A stretch of DNA of 64,000 nucleotides, from the NCBI RefSeq assembly GCF_000701825.1, contig NZ_JNJY01000002.1, positions 1-64,000 of the forward strand, read 5' to 3'. Under the pieces are notes generated by a model. The model had not been told where the DNA came from. It searched no databases and saw only the letters and a program-made list of their open reading frames with translations. This stretch comes from Mycoplasma collis ATCC 35278. GTDB lineage: Bacteria; Bacillota_I; Bacilli_A; Mycoplasmatales; Metamycoplasmataceae. Below are positions 1 to 10,024 of the stretch, in pieces (positions within the stretch are counted from its first letter, which is position 1; every line of letters begins with the position of its first letter). The translations under genes and the position numbers were made by a program.

Positions 1-73
1 TTATAATATTTTCTTTTAATTCTTGCAAGTATTTTTTATCATTAAACTTTTCTCAATTAGCAGCTTTGTACAT
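1..73 (-). CDS. Partial hypothetical protein (N-terminal 24 residues only)
   Basis: An open reading frame begins at ATG 71-73 and runs off the left edge of the window. It reads MYKAANWEKFNDKKYLQELK and continues, with one TGA read as Trp. A purine-rich stretch (gagaaag) lies just upstream and could be a ribosome binding site. The frame stays open a little upstream of the ATG, so the true start could be further up. Too little is visible to assign a function. Confidence 0.35.
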
Positions 74-184
74 ATCTTTCTCTATATAAAAAAATAACTT
101 TTTTATCAATAATTTATTTAAATATATTTTAAATTAAAATCAATATGAAATATTTTATTAACTGAAAAAGTGCAAATAAATAAT

Positions 185-212
185 AAAAAAGCGGGTTTAA
201 TTCCGCTTTTTT
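185..212 (-). terminator. Rho-independent terminator after the 211-903 gene
   Basis: AAAAGCGG and CCGCTTTT form an 8 bp stem around an 8-base loop, with a T-run following on the minus strand. It sits exactly at the stop codon of the 211-903 gene. Confidence 0.75.
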
Positions 213-903
213 ACATCTCCATTTCATCTTCGTCTTTTTGTTGCTGTTCAAGCCTTTTATTTTCATAATATTGGTCTTTTTCACTGTATAGTAACTCTGT
301 TTTTGCAGAAAGACGAATATTTTTTAATTCAATAAAAACTTCTTCTTCTTGATTTTGTATATTTAAAATTCACTTTTTAAAATTTAATTTATCTATTCTT
401 TTAGTTCTATTAAATTCTGTTTCCATAAATTCAGGATGTGAATATAAAGTTTTTGCTTCAAAATCATTTTTAACTGGATTAAATTTTGTTCTAACTAAAG
501 AAACGTATGGGGGAATTTGTCCCAAATTATGCATTAAATTTTCATAAATTTCATCAATTTGATTTCTTGTGAAATTTTCTGTATCCAAATATAAAACATC
601 ATTTGTATTAACTATTTTCTCTAATTCTTTTTCAGGAATTGAAAAAATTTGAGTAGTATCAACATAACTATCTCTACTTAATAAACCTTTTGCTGCTTTA
701 TTTATAAAAATTTCTCCATCATATTTATTTCTTAGTTTTCCACCTGCATTATATGCACTTCTAATTTTTAAATAATAATATCTTTGAAAGCGAACATCAT
801 AAAGAATAACTAATGGATGGTGTTCAATAGGCTCTTCATAACGATTAAATACAGTTGTATATTTTTGTTTTGTAAAAAATGGTTTCATCTTTTCTAATGG
901 CAT
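211..903 (-). CDS. Hypothetical protein, paralogue of the 997-1755 gene
   Basis: 230 aa once the in-frame TGA near residue 178 is read as Trp. The first ~170 residues form the conserved part, with shared landmarks in the neighbouring paralogue: a VFNR motif near residue 20, a charged region with YDGEIFI, then AAKGLL and YVDTTQI. The C-terminal tail is acidic and Gln/Lys-rich and ends DEMEM, as in the paralogue. There is no signal peptide or membrane segment, so it is probably cytosolic. I do not recognise a catalytic motif. The compact beta-rich pattern at the N-terminus could suggest a toxin-like or nucleic-acid-binding fold, but that is a guess. Similar small proteins occur in mycoplasma accessory regions and mobile elements. 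It has its own terminator. Confidence 0.8.
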
Positions 904-957
904 ATTCTCTCCTCTAAAATTAATAATTAAATTATACCGTAATTAAAAATTAGAAAT

Positions 958-987
958 AAAAAATCAAAGCACATAAGCTTTGGTTTA
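958..987 (-). terminator. Rho-independent terminator after the 997-1755 gene
   Basis: AAATCAAAGC and GCTTTGGTTT pair (with G-T wobbles) around a 6-base loop. The hairpin lies about 10 bases after the stop of the 997-1755 gene on the minus strand. Confidence 0.65.
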
Positions 988-996
988 TTTTATTTT

Positions 997-1755
997 TTAC
1001 ATCTCCATTTCATCTTCTTCTTCTCGTTTTATTTGTTTGATTATTTCATTTTCATAATCTTCATCATCATAATATTCTTCAACATAATCATCTTCGATTA
1101 TTTCATTTTCTTCATTTTTTCAAGTATGTTCATAATCATCTAATTCCGTTTTCACTTCAGCTCCTAGACTTTTTAAATCTGTTATAGTCGTTTCATTTTG
1201 GTTTAATTTTTCTAAAATATAATATTCTATTTTTAATTTCTTTTCGTTATCTGTAACGTGTTTTGTAACTTCATTAATATATTTTTTATGGCAATATTTT
1301 AAAGTGGGAGTTGGTTTGCTGTTTTGATCTAACTTAACTTCAATTCAAGAAACTAAAGGTTCGTTTTTTCTTAAATTACGCATTAACGATAATGAAATTT
1401 CTCTTATCTGATTTTTTGTAAAATGATTTGTAGTTAAAAAAATATTTGAATTTTTATTAACAATTTTTTCTAAATCGTTTTTTTTAATTGAATAAATTTG
1501 TGTAGTATCTACATAAGTATCAGTATTTAATAAACCTTTATTAGCTGCTGGAATAAAAATTTCACCTTCGTATTTATTCTTTTTATTTCCATTTTTATCA
1601 TATGAACTTCTAGTTTTTATATAATGATATTCATTATAATAATCATCATAAAAAATAATAATAGATCTGTGTGATAATTGTTCTAAACTTCTATTAAAAA
1701 CAACTGATCTATTTTTTGTATAAATTTGTTTGTATTTTGGTAAATTATCGCTCAT
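997..1755 (-). CDS. Hypothetical protein, paralogue of the 211-903 gene
   Basis: 252 aa, with two TGA codons read as Trp. It aligns by eye with the 211-903 product over the first ~135 residues (VFNR, YEGEIFI, NKGLL, YVDTTQIYSI, then a helix with FTKNQI). The C-terminal third is very acidic, rich in Glu, Asp and Tyr, and ends DEMEM like its partner. The two genes lie in tandem, each with its own terminator, so they look like a duplication that has diverged most in the middle. No catalytic residues, signal peptide or membrane helix are evident. The function is unknown; their position beside a variable restriction locus suggests accessory DNA. Confidence 0.8.
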
Positions 1756-1805
1756 ATTTTCTCCATTAGAAAGTAATAATTAAATTATACTGCATTTAAA
1801 AATCG

Positions 1806-1833
1806 AAATAAAAAATCAAAAAAATTAGTCTTT
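1806..1833 (-). terminator. Possible terminator downstream of the R-M gene 2046-4769
   Basis: AAATCAAA and TTTGATTT can pair around a 10-12 base loop, with a T-rich stretch following on the minus strand. It lies about 210 bases past the stop of the 2046-4769 gene and just before the next minus-strand gene. The rest of the 1756-2045 gap is AT-rich and holds no gene I can support; it also contains a perfect 9 bp hairpin at 1860-1881 with no T-run. Confidence 0.4.
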
Positions 1834-2045
1834 GATTTATTTTATTTTTTTAGCTTAACTATATCTATTATTATAGATATAAAATAATACCTATTATTGA
1901 AATTATAGACACAATTACAAACGGAATTAATCAATATAATCTTTTTTTATTATTTATGTTTTTAATTTAATAAATTTATAAATATTATTTATTGTTTTTT
2001 TTAAATGTGATACAAAATAAAATAGAGAATAAAGAATAATATATT

Positions 2046-4769
2046 TTATTTTTCAAAAATAAAATTATCAATATTAGTTTCATTTTTTGGTTGAATATTT
2101 TTATAAATAAATTCCCTTATATTTTCTGGAATATTATATTTTTTCATTAAATGTTCATCAATTTCATTTATTGTTTTATCTCATCATGTCTCCTCAAAAT
2201 TTTGATATGGAATAGCTTCTCAAGCAGTTCTTGTATGATGGGAATGTTTATTTTTAAATAATAAGGCTCTAAGAAATCTAGTCATTAAATATTTAGCATA
2301 TTTTTTAGCTTTATCTAAATTATCAAAATCAAAATGCTCTAAAAAAGTTTTTGTTGCTATTTCTTTAGGTTTTGCAATTATTATATTGCTATAAGCCCCA
2401 CCCAAATATTTTTCAGAAAAATTGCCTCAAGCCTCTGGAACAAAAACTTTGTATTTATTAAAAAAAGTGTTATCAATTTTAAAATTAATTTTATTTGTAT
2501 ATTTAATTTTTTTTGTTCTTTTATAAATTCCATAAACTTTAATATTATTTTGAATTGATGCATTATCAGAAAATTTATTTGTATTATTTAATTCATCAAT
2601 TTCAAAAGCATTAGTTAAAATATTGTAATTATTTTGATTTTTTATTTTATTTTGAATAGATATAAAACCGACTGAATTTATAACAATAGACGATAATTCT
2701 TCAATTTCTTTTTGTTTTAGTATATCGCTTTTTTTAATTGGAAGTAATTTAATTTCTTTTTTATCTTTAGAAAAAATAATTAATTGTTTACCTTTTAAAT
2801 TATTATCATAATTTTTTATTCACAAAATAAAATTAACTCATTGAGCACCTTTAATTCCTTTAAAAACATTTTCTTTATTATTGATAAAAACTATTTGCTT
2901 GTCTTTCTTAATTCTATCATTATTCATTTTTTCTAAATTATTACTGTTTTTAGGTTCTTGTCAACCAGTAGGAAAAATCAATGAAACAATTTTACCTATT
3001 TTTATAGACAATAAATAAAAATCAGTATATATTTGTTGCCTTGAGATACTTTGGTAAGGAGGATTACCTACAACAGCATCAAAAATAAAATTTTCATTTA
3101 TATTTTCTTTTAAGTTAAAATTAGATTTTATTTCATTAAATAATTCCTTATAGTTGTTTTTATACTGATTTTTCATTTCTTCAACAATGTTTTCCTTTAC
3201 TAAAATATTTGCTTTAACATTTTTATCAAAACCAATTAATGTTCTATTCACAATAGATGCTGTCATTTTTGTTCTACAAATAACAAAAATATTATTTTGG
3301 ATTATTCTATTTCATAATTTTTTTTCATTTAAATTTGGATTTGCTTTTTTTTGAATATAAAAAATATTAAAAGCTACTCATAAAAGATATAAACCAGATT
3401 TTGCATTTATATCCAAAATTTTTGAATCAAGATTAAAAATTTTTTCATTTAAAAACATTTCATCTTTATAACCTTTTTCAAAATAAAAATTTAACTGTTT
3501 AGTAAATTCGATTAAATTTTCTTGATTATTTTCTTCATAGAAAACATAACCACCTAGTATTTTCCCTAAATGTTGATTAATTACTAATCATGGTGTTAAA
3601 ACTGTTTCTTTGTCTGGGTTTTTAAATGTAGAAAATATTTTAATTAATTCGAAAATTCTTTTTATTACATCTAATTTATCTATTTCAACAAGTTTGTTAT
3701 AAATTTTTTTTGCTGACAACTGAAAAATATCATTTTTAAAATATTCAATAAATTGATTAAACACTTTTTTTGTAACTTTTGGAGGCATAAATTCTTTTCA
3801 AGATTCATCATCGCATAACTGAGTAAAATTATCTATTGAAATATTATCTATTTTTTCAAAATCAAATGAATAAATAAAAAGCGGAATTCTTATTGCAATA
3901 TTTCTCAAAATATCAATAGCATCTTTTTTTTCTTTATTTTTATTTCTTATTTCATTGTTTTTATTGTTATTTTCTTTTTTTTCTAAAAAATTATTCAATA
4001 CATTAGTTCCATCAGATATTTTTTGATCGTTAATTTCAATATTATTTTTGTTCAAATTTTGATTTGATTTTATAATTTTTTTTAAATATTTAAATTTTTC
4101 AAGCTCTTCATCATTAAATGAAAAAGAGTTTTTGTCAAAAAGTTCCATACTATAAAAACCATTTTTTACAACTCTTTCAACGATAATATTTTTTACTTCT
4201 TTTATTAAATTTTCAGAATTATATTTAATCATTTTTGAGCCGTTATAATTTATAACTGGACAAAAGTTTAAAAATTCTTGTATTTTTAAATTTTTATTAT
4301 AAGTATTATTTCTATCAGAACTAAATGCTTCATGTATTACATTCAAAACTCTTGTTGGTGCAAAATCAAAAACATAACATTTTTCTTTAGTTTTACCGCT
4401 AATAATAGTTGGATTTTGAACTCTAAAAATAGTTTGTAAATAACTTATTGCGGATGTGTTTGAAGAACCATATAACATTAAAACAGCCGTTCAAGCAGGA
4501 ATGGTTACCCCAGTTGTTAATTTTCCACATGTTAATGTAATTGTTTTAGTTTGTTCTGGTTTTTTTCCTATTCCTTTTTGGACAAGATCTAATGCATTTT
4601 TATTTTCTTCTTCATCATCACCATTGCCCGCTATATTTATAATTTTATATTCTTGAAAATTAGGATGTAATTTTAATAAATTTGATAAAGCTTTCGCCTC
4701 TTTCACGCCGGGCAATGCTCATAATGTATGTCTAAAATTTTCTTTATATTTGGAATTCGTAAATGGAAA
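2046..4769 (-). pseudogene. C-terminal two thirds of a GIY-YIG/helicase/methylase restriction enzyme, cut off by inversion
   Basis: A 907-codon open frame, uninterrupted when TGA is Trp, with no proper start: a stop (TAA) sits at 4770-4772 and no ATG with a binding site follows. It begins inside a superfamily 2 helicase C-lobe (LWALPGVKEAK, then LTCGKLTTGVTIPAW and LQTIFRVQNP). A linker follows, then a gamma-class N6-adenine methyltransferase with a motif I-like LDINAKSGLYLLW and motif IV NPPYQ. The last ~300 residues resemble a target recognition region. The missing front half is the plus-strand gene at 5240-6580; joining the two at the inversion site restores one frame of about 1341 aa. In the present orientation it is probably silent. 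The family is the combined restriction/modification helicases with an Eco57I-like methylase. Confidence 0.85.
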
Positions 4770-4773
4770 TTAA
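4756..4773 (+). repeat. Left inversion site (inverted repeat)
   Basis: The core AATGGAAATT (4762-4771) is found inverted at 6540-6549. With the flanks the two sites agree at 15 of 18 positions (TTC.T.AATGGAAATT.A). The core lies exactly where the two split R-M genes change identity. Confidence 0.8.
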
Positions 4774-5230
4774 AAATAGAATTGGGATTTTAGATAGAAA
4801 AATGCGGGTAATTTATGAAAATTGTGATGAAAAAAATTGATTTATTTGAACACAAAAGGCTTATCAATCAATTTATGGTTTTGAATTTCAAGGAGATAAT
4901 TTATTTATTGCAAGAGTAAATTTATTTTTATCATTTAACGATTATTATTTTCAAAAATTTAAAAAATTTCCATCTTTAGGAAAACAGAAAAAAATAGCAA
5001 ATATAATTTCATGGAATTTTTGACAAATGGATGGTTTGAAATACATAATTCCATTTTCTTGTGATAAAAAAAACAGTCAAATTAGCTTATTTAATGATAA
5101 AGATGAATACGAAAAATGTAATGCTTGTGTGAAAAAAAATAATAACAAACATATAGGAATTTATTCAAAAATAAAAAATTGAAATAGCAAAAAAAAATGC
5201 GTTTTTGAATTTGTTAAATTAATAAAATAG
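4763..5230 (+). pseudogene. C-terminal half of the R-M partner subunit, separated by inversion
   Basis: 155 codons from an ATG that is only the internal MEIKNRIG of the original protein. It reads NRIGILDRKMRV, then a Trp-rich middle, ending FEFVKLIK, with four TGA-type Trp codons in the frame. No good ribosome binding site precedes it. It continues in exact frame from the minus-strand fragment 6525-6998, sharing the codons for M-E-I at the inversion core, to give a protein of about 305 aa. The reconstructed protein resembles what databases call 'restriction endonuclease subunit M', with EVFTPPWVCN near residue 70, but I see no NPPY-type motif, so a methyltransferase role is uncertain. It ends 9 bases before the 5240 ATG. 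Confidence 0.8.
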
Positions 5231-6539
5231 GAGAAAAAAATGAATAAAAATTTTGATAAAATTAATTTAGATACAACAGCCACTAATATTATTTATGTTA
5301 TGAGATTTCCGGATTCTGAAAAACATGCAAAACTATTAAAAATTGGAAAAACATCAGCTTATAACATAGCCTTAGATACAAAAAATAATGATGAAATATT
5401 AAATAAATTAGCTAAAAAAAGAATAGATGAATATACAAAAACATCTGGTATAAAATATGAAATTTTACATACTGAAATTGCAATAAATTATAAAGATGAT
5501 AAAGAAATTCATAAGATTTTACAAAATTCCGGAATTAAACAAATAAGATTGGAAAATTCTAGAGAATGATTTGAATGTTCATTTGATCAAGCATTAGAAG
5601 CAATAAATGCAGCTAAAAAAGGATATAAAAGTTTTAACAATACAAATTCAATTGAACATAAAAAAATTACTTTAAGATCTGAGCAAAAAGACGCTATAAA
5701 TAGAGCTAAAAATTATTTTCTAAACAAAAATAAAACAAATTCATATTTTCTTTGAAATGCCAAAATGCGTTTTGGAAAAACAATTTGTACACTTCAATTA
5801 ATTAAAGAAATAGAAATTTTTAAAAAAGTTTTAATTATTACACATAGACCAGTTTTAAATGAATCATGAGAAAATGAATTTAATCTTGTTTTTGAAAATA
5901 AAAATAAGTATGGATTTTTTAATAAAAAAACTTTTTCTAATAAAGCTTGAGAGGAAAAAAATACAAAAATTTATTTTGCTTCTATCCAAGATTTAAGAGG
6001 ATCTAAATCAGTTGAGGGAAAGCATCAAAAAAATAAGTTTATTTTTGAAGAAAAATGAGATTTTTTAGTTGTAGATGAAGCGCATGAAGGCACTTTAACT
6101 GATAAAGGTAAAAAATTAATTAATACATTCCAAGAAAAATCACCTAGCTTAAAAATATTATATTTATCAGGAACGCCTTTTAATTTATTGGAAGTAAATA
6201 ATTTTAATGATGATCAAATTTTTGCTTGAGATTATGTTTCAGAACAAAAAATGAAAAAAGAATGATATAAAAAGAATTTTGGAGATCATAATCCTTATGA
6301 GGAACTTCCATCTATGCAAATATTAACAATCGATCTGTCGGAAGCTTTAAAATTAGAGAATAAGTTTCAAGAAAAAAACGATATTACTTTTAATTTTAAA
6401 GAATTTTTTAGAACTTGAACTGGAAACATTGAAAAAGATGGTAATGAAAAAATAAATGAAAATAAAATTGGAACTTTTGTACACGAAAAAGAAATAATAA
6501 AATTTTTATATCATATATCTTCGCCTAATGATGTTCATA
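4772..6539. other. Invertible DNA segment (about 1.77 kb) of the restriction locus
   Basis: The segment carries the rear half of one gene and the front half of the next on the plus strand, while their missing halves lie outside it on the minus strand. Flipping it between the inverted cores at 4762-4771 and 6540-6549 restores both frames exactly: (6998 to core)+(4772-5230) and (5240 to core)+(4763 to 2046). The result is a two-gene minus-strand operon with a 9-base spacer. The orientation seen here is therefore the OFF state. No recombinase gene is visible in the window. Confidence 0.85.
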
Positions 6540-6580
6540 AATTTCCATTAATGAACCATCTAAAACATTATATCTACTAA
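5240..6580 (+). pseudogene. N-terminal third of the GIY-YIG/helicase/methylase restriction enzyme, truncated by inversion
   Basis: 446 aa, ATG preceded by ggagaaaaaa. Residues ~10-120 look like a GIY-YIG-type nuclease domain (NIIYVMRF, LLKIGKTS, then REWFECS). From ~140 a superfamily 2 helicase N-lobe follows: Q-motif-like ITLRSEQKDAI, Walker A variant WNAKMRFGKT, ITHRPVL, DEAH box VVDEAHEG and motif III YLSGTPF. After residue 436 (HKFP) the frame enters foreign sequence, reads LMNHLKHYIY and stops. In the other orientation it would continue as FTNSKYKENFRHTLWALPGV into the 2046-4769 frame. As it stands it encodes nuclease plus half a helicase, and is probably inactive for restriction. Confidence 0.85.
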
Positions 6581-6998
6581 CGATATATGGAGCTTCTCCG
6601 CATGTTATTTCTAATTTTTTAGTTAAAATATAATCAGTTCAAGATTTATTTTGAAAATTAATTTTTTTTGTTGTTGGGACTCAACTTTCTCCTTTTACTC
6701 GATTAAAAACGTTTTTGTATCCGAATCATTTTTCATCAAGTTGATTGTTTTGTTCATTACAAACTCAAGGAGGGGTAAAAACTTCAGCTTTAAATTTTTT
6801 TCTAAAATTTTTATTTTCAAAATTTTTTAAATATCCTTTTTTTATAAAATTTATATTTTCTTTTTTAAATAAAGATATTTTAATTTCTTCTTTTTCTTTT
6901 TTTATTCCATTAGCCCAAATAATATTTGTTTGTTTTGTTTGATCGAGTAATAAAATTTTAATAATATCAATGTCAATATTTTCATCATTTTTTTTCAT
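6525..6998 (-). pseudogene. N-terminal half of the R-M partner subunit, truncated by inversion
   Basis: 157 aa from ATG 6996-6998; a TTG two codons upstream is the only alternative start. Landmarks are a Lys-rich N-terminus, EVFTPPWVCNEQN around residue 70-80, LDEKWFGYKNVFN, and ITCGEAPYIVSRY near 140. After MEI at the inversion core it reads only YEHH and stops. The matching continuation lies inverted at 4763-5230. There is no clear Shine-Dalgarno, but TATAAT-like sequence lies immediately upstream, so a short-leader transcript is likely. In the ON orientation this gene would be first in the operon. Confidence 0.82.
6538..6555 (-). repeat. Right inversion site (inverted repeat)
   Basis: It carries AATTTCCATT at 6540-6549, the reverse complement of the left core, within an 18-base site matching the left site at 15 positions. 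Both split genes change sequence at this point. Confidence 0.8.
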
Positions 6999-7061
6999 TT
7001 TCAAATTATATTATATTATTTTTTATTTCATTTTACATTTTCACTTTTTATAAAAATTAGT

Positions 7062-7067
7062 TATAAT
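7062..7067 (+). promoter_or_regulatory. -10 box for tRNA-Ser
   Basis: TATAAT ends 10 bases before the first base of the tRNA. No convincing -35 box is visible. Confidence 0.6.
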
Positions 7068-7077
7068 ATTAAAATAT

Positions 7078-7168
7078 GGAATAGTACCCAAGAGGCTGAA
7101 GGGGATACGTTGGAAACGTATTAGGAGTAGCAATATTCGCGCAGGTTCAAATCCTGTCTATTCCGCCA
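7078..7168 (+). tRNA. tRNA-Ser (anticodon GGA)
   Basis: A 91-base tRNA with encoded CCA. The acceptor stem GGAATAG pairs with CTATTCC, and the anticodon loop is TTGGAAA between ATACG and CGTAT. A long variable arm and the T-arm GCAGG-TTCAAAT-CCTGT are present. It decodes UCC/UCU. Confidence 0.95.
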
Positions 7169-7186
7169 TTTGATTTTTATCACCAT

Positions 7187-7219
7187 AATCTTTGAAAAAA
7201 ATTCAAGGATTTTTTTTTA
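7187..7219 (+). terminator. Terminator after tRNA-Ser
   Basis: AATCTTTGAA pairs with TTCAAGGATT around a short A loop, followed by a T9 run. Confidence 0.75.
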
Positions 7220-7273
7220 TTTTTAATTTAAAAATGTATAATTAAAAATAAAAAAATAAAGAGGTATTTTTAA

Positions 7274-8698
7274 ATGAGTTTAATTGATAAAAGAACTAAA
7301 ATTGTTGCGACAATTGGACCTTCGACCCAAGATTATAATTTATTAAAAAAAATTATAATAAATGGAGTTAGCGTAATAAGAGCAAATTTTTCACATGGAA
7401 CATATGAAGAACAAAAAATGAAATTTGATAATGCTAAAAGAGCATCAGAAGAATTAAATGTTCCTATTTCTATAATGCTCGATACAAAAGGACCAGAAAT
7501 TAGAATTGGTAAAATGGAAAATGGTTCAAGTTTGATCGAAAGTAATACAATTTTAAAAATTTTAACTGATCAAGAATCATATTTAAATTTTCATGGAAAT
7601 TCACAAGTTGTAACTGTTTCATACGAAATGGAAAAAGACTTAAAAATTGGCGATAAAGTTTTATTTGATGATGGAAAATTATCATCAATAGTTGTTGAAA
7701 TTGAACCTGGCGCTGTTTATGTTAAAACTGTTAACGCACATATATTAAAATCAAATAAAAGAATTAATTTACCAGGAGTAGAATTTACGCTTCCATTTTT
7801 ATCAGAAAAAGATGTAAATGATGTTTTATTCGGGATTGAAAATAACGTTAATTACATTGCGGCTTCATTTGTTAATTCAGCTGATAATGTTAATCAATTA
7901 AGAGAATTATTAGCGATGAATAATGCATCACATATTCAAATAATTTCAAAAATAGAATCAAATGTAGCAATTAATAAAATTGATGAAATAATCGAAGCAT
8001 CAGATGGAATAATGATTGCGAGAGGTGATTTAGGATTAGAAATTCCTTATCAAGATGTTCCTTATTATGAAAAACTTATAATAAGAAAATGTAGATTAGT
8101 AGGAAAACCAGTTATAGTAGCTACTCAAATGTTAGATTCGATGGAAAATTCTCCACATCCTACAAGAGCAGAAGTTACAGATGTTTATCTAGCTGTTGAA
8201 TTAGGTTCTGACTCTACTATGCTTTCTGGAGAATCAGCACAAGGGAAATTTCCACTAGAATCTGTTCAAGTTATGTCTACAATTGCTGAAAGAGCAGAAA
8301 AAGAATTTCACAATAAATTATTTTACTCTGTACAATTAGCTAATATCGCTAAAATAAATCAAGGAAAAAGAGCAAGAATTGCACATAAAATTGCCCACTT
8401 AACAATGAATGATAATTATCGTTTTACTATTGTTTTATCAAGAACTGGAAAATTATTAAAAAAAGTTGCTATGTTTAGGCCTGATACTGCAATTATTGGA
8501 ATTTTAAATGATGAAAAATTAATAGGTGCATTTGGAATAACTTCTTCTGTTTTTGTTTCAAAAAATTCAATTGAATTATTTTCAAAAATAAAAAGCAATC
8601 CACATTTTTCAAAACAAGCACTTGTACCTTTCGGGGCTAAGCCAGGTGATAAATTTTTAATTGTTGAAAATGAAAAAATAATTAAAGGTGTTTATTAA
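7274..8698 (+). CDS. pyk: Pyruvate kinase
   Basis: 474 aa, complete. It converts phosphoenolpyruvate and ADP to pyruvate and ATP, the last ATP-yielding step of glycolysis. Recognisable are RTKIVATIGPS at the N-terminus, RANFSHG, DTKGPEIRIG, the active-site stretch IISKIES with the catalytic Lys, IARGDLGLEIP, KPVIVATQML with the usual Thr, and LSGESAQGKFP. The C-terminal domain is complete with no extra PEP-utilising domain, the usual length for mycoplasmas. A GAGG ribosome binding site lies about 8 bases before the ATG. It is monocistronic, between the tRNA-Ser terminator and its own terminator. Confidence 0.97.
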   Translation: MSLIDKRTKIVATIGPSTQDYNLLKKIIINGVSVIRANFSHGTYEEQKMKFDNAKRASEELNVPISIMLDTKGPEIRIGKMENGSSLIESNTILKILTDQESYLNFHGNSQVVTVSYEMEKDLKIGDKVLFDDGKLSSIVVEIEPGAVYVKTVNAHILKSNKRINLPGVEFTLPFLSEKDVNDVLFGIENNVNYIAASFVNSADNVNQLRELLAMNNASHIQIISKIESNVAINKIDEIIEASDGIMIARGDLGLEIPYQDVPYYEKLIIRKCRLVGKPVIVATQMLDSMENSPHPTRAEVTDVYLAVELGSDSTMLSGESAQGKFPLESVQVMSTIAERAEKEFHNKLFYSVQLANIAKINQGKRARIAHKIAHLTMNDNYRFTIVLSRTGKLLKKVAMFRPDTAIIGILNDEKLIGAFGITSSVFVSKNSIELFSKIKSNPHFSKQALVPFGAKPGDKFLIVENEKIIKGVY

Positions 8699-8710
8699 AA
8701 TTTAAATAAA

Positions 8711-8754
8711 AAAATCATTTTAGAGCTAAAAAGCTTATAAAATGATTTTTTTTT
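8711..8754. terminator. Bidirectional terminator between pyk and the glycosyltransferase
   Basis: AAAATCATTTTA pairs with TAAAATGATTTT, with an inner AGCTAAAAAGCT. A-runs and T-runs flank both sides, so it can serve the convergent genes. The glycosyltransferase stop codon lies at its edge. Confidence 0.75.
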
Positions 8755-9937
8755 ATTTTTTATTTTTTAAAACTGTATCAATTGCATTTTCTCATTTGTT
8801 TATAAATGTTTCAACTGAAAAATGTTTTTTAGCAAATTCATATGCATTTTTACACATTTCTAAATATTTTTCATCATCCATTTTTAAAAAATTATTTATT
8901 AATTCAGTAGCTTGTTCAATAGTAGCATCTTTAGGAATTAAAAGTCCATTTTTACCATTATCTACATAAAATTTTGCTGCTAAATAAGTGTCTCTAGTTA
9001 TTATCGGAACTCCATTAGCTAAACTTTCTATAGCGACAAAACAAGCCCCTTCTTCATTAGAAGTTATAAAGTTAAATTTATAATTATTAATAATTTTTGG
9101 TAAATTTTCTATTTTATATGAAGGCATTAATTTTATATTTTTTATATTTGAAATCAAATTCGAAGCAGGGCCATTACCATAAACAAAAATATCATCATTT
9201 ATATATGAGCTAATTTCTTTTAATCATTTGATTCCTTTTTGAGGATCGATAATTCTACCACGTCAAATAATATTTTTTCTTTTTAAAATTTCATTTTCAC
9301 TCGAAAAATTAAAATTTTGAAAATAAGGCAAAAAAATCTGGAATTCGTTTTTATTTTTTAAATTAAATTCTTTAGCATCTTCTTTAGAGTAAAAAACAAA
9401 ATTTTTATAATAACTAATTTTTTCTATTTTGAATAATTTTGCAAAAAAATAAATTAACTTATTAATTATTTTTATTCTTGTTAATTCCGTTTTATAACCA
9501 TATGGTGAAGAATGTTGAACAAAAAATGTTTTATTTCTTTCTTTTGTTAATCTATAAAATACAGTATTATCAATTATGATGTCAAAATTATATTTTTTAT
9601 CATAAAATTTTGTTGATTTTTTACATTTAAAAAAAATTTGAAGACCTATTAAAATAGATTTGAAAAAGTTTTTTCCATTGAAGATACATTGACTATTACA
9701 AATGAAATCTTGATTGCGTTTATTTTGTATTGGTAATAAAATGCTATTACCTTCTTCTTTTCTTACAATTAATTTAGAATCCTTATTCTTTTTTTCATCT
9801 TCTAGTTCATGAAATATTTCGTAAATTTCATATTTATCTTTTGGTAAATATTTTGTTAATAAATATTGATAAGTTTCAATTCCACCAATATATTTTTGAT
9901 TATGATATGAAACAATTAAAATTCTAATTTTTTGCAT
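8753..9937 (-). CDS. Glycosyltransferase, GT4-like
   Basis: 394 aa from ATG 9935-9937; an upstream TTG is less likely. The N-terminal Rossmann-like half begins IRILIVSYHNQKYIGGIETY, the usual Gly-rich opening of family 4 enzymes. The C-terminal half has GRIIDPQKGIKWLKEI, VYGNGPA and the donor-binding E-x7-E region SNEEGACFVAIES. No membrane helix is present, so it is probably a cytosolic or membrane-associated transferase making glycolipid or capsule-type polysaccharide. The sugar cannot be told from sequence. It stands alone, converging on pyk. Three TGA Trp codons interrupt the frame only under the standard code. Confidence 0.85.
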
Positions 9938-10024
9938 TAAATAATTATATAGCAAATAAAAAAATAAAAATTATGTTTTTTAATTAAATTTTTAAAAATT
10001 AAATAATGAAATTTTTTTTAAACT

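Noticed and set aside
1860..1881. Perfect 9 bp hairpin (TATATCTAT and ATAGATATA arms)
   Set aside because: It has no T-run on either strand and no gene end close by; chance is likely in such AT-rich DNA.
4456..4656. Plus-strand open frame of 66 codons
   Set aside because: Antisense to the helicase part of the R-M gene 2046-4769.
6745..6942. Plus-strand open frame of 65 codons
   Set aside because: Antisense to the split R-M subunit 6525-6998, which has recognisable motifs.
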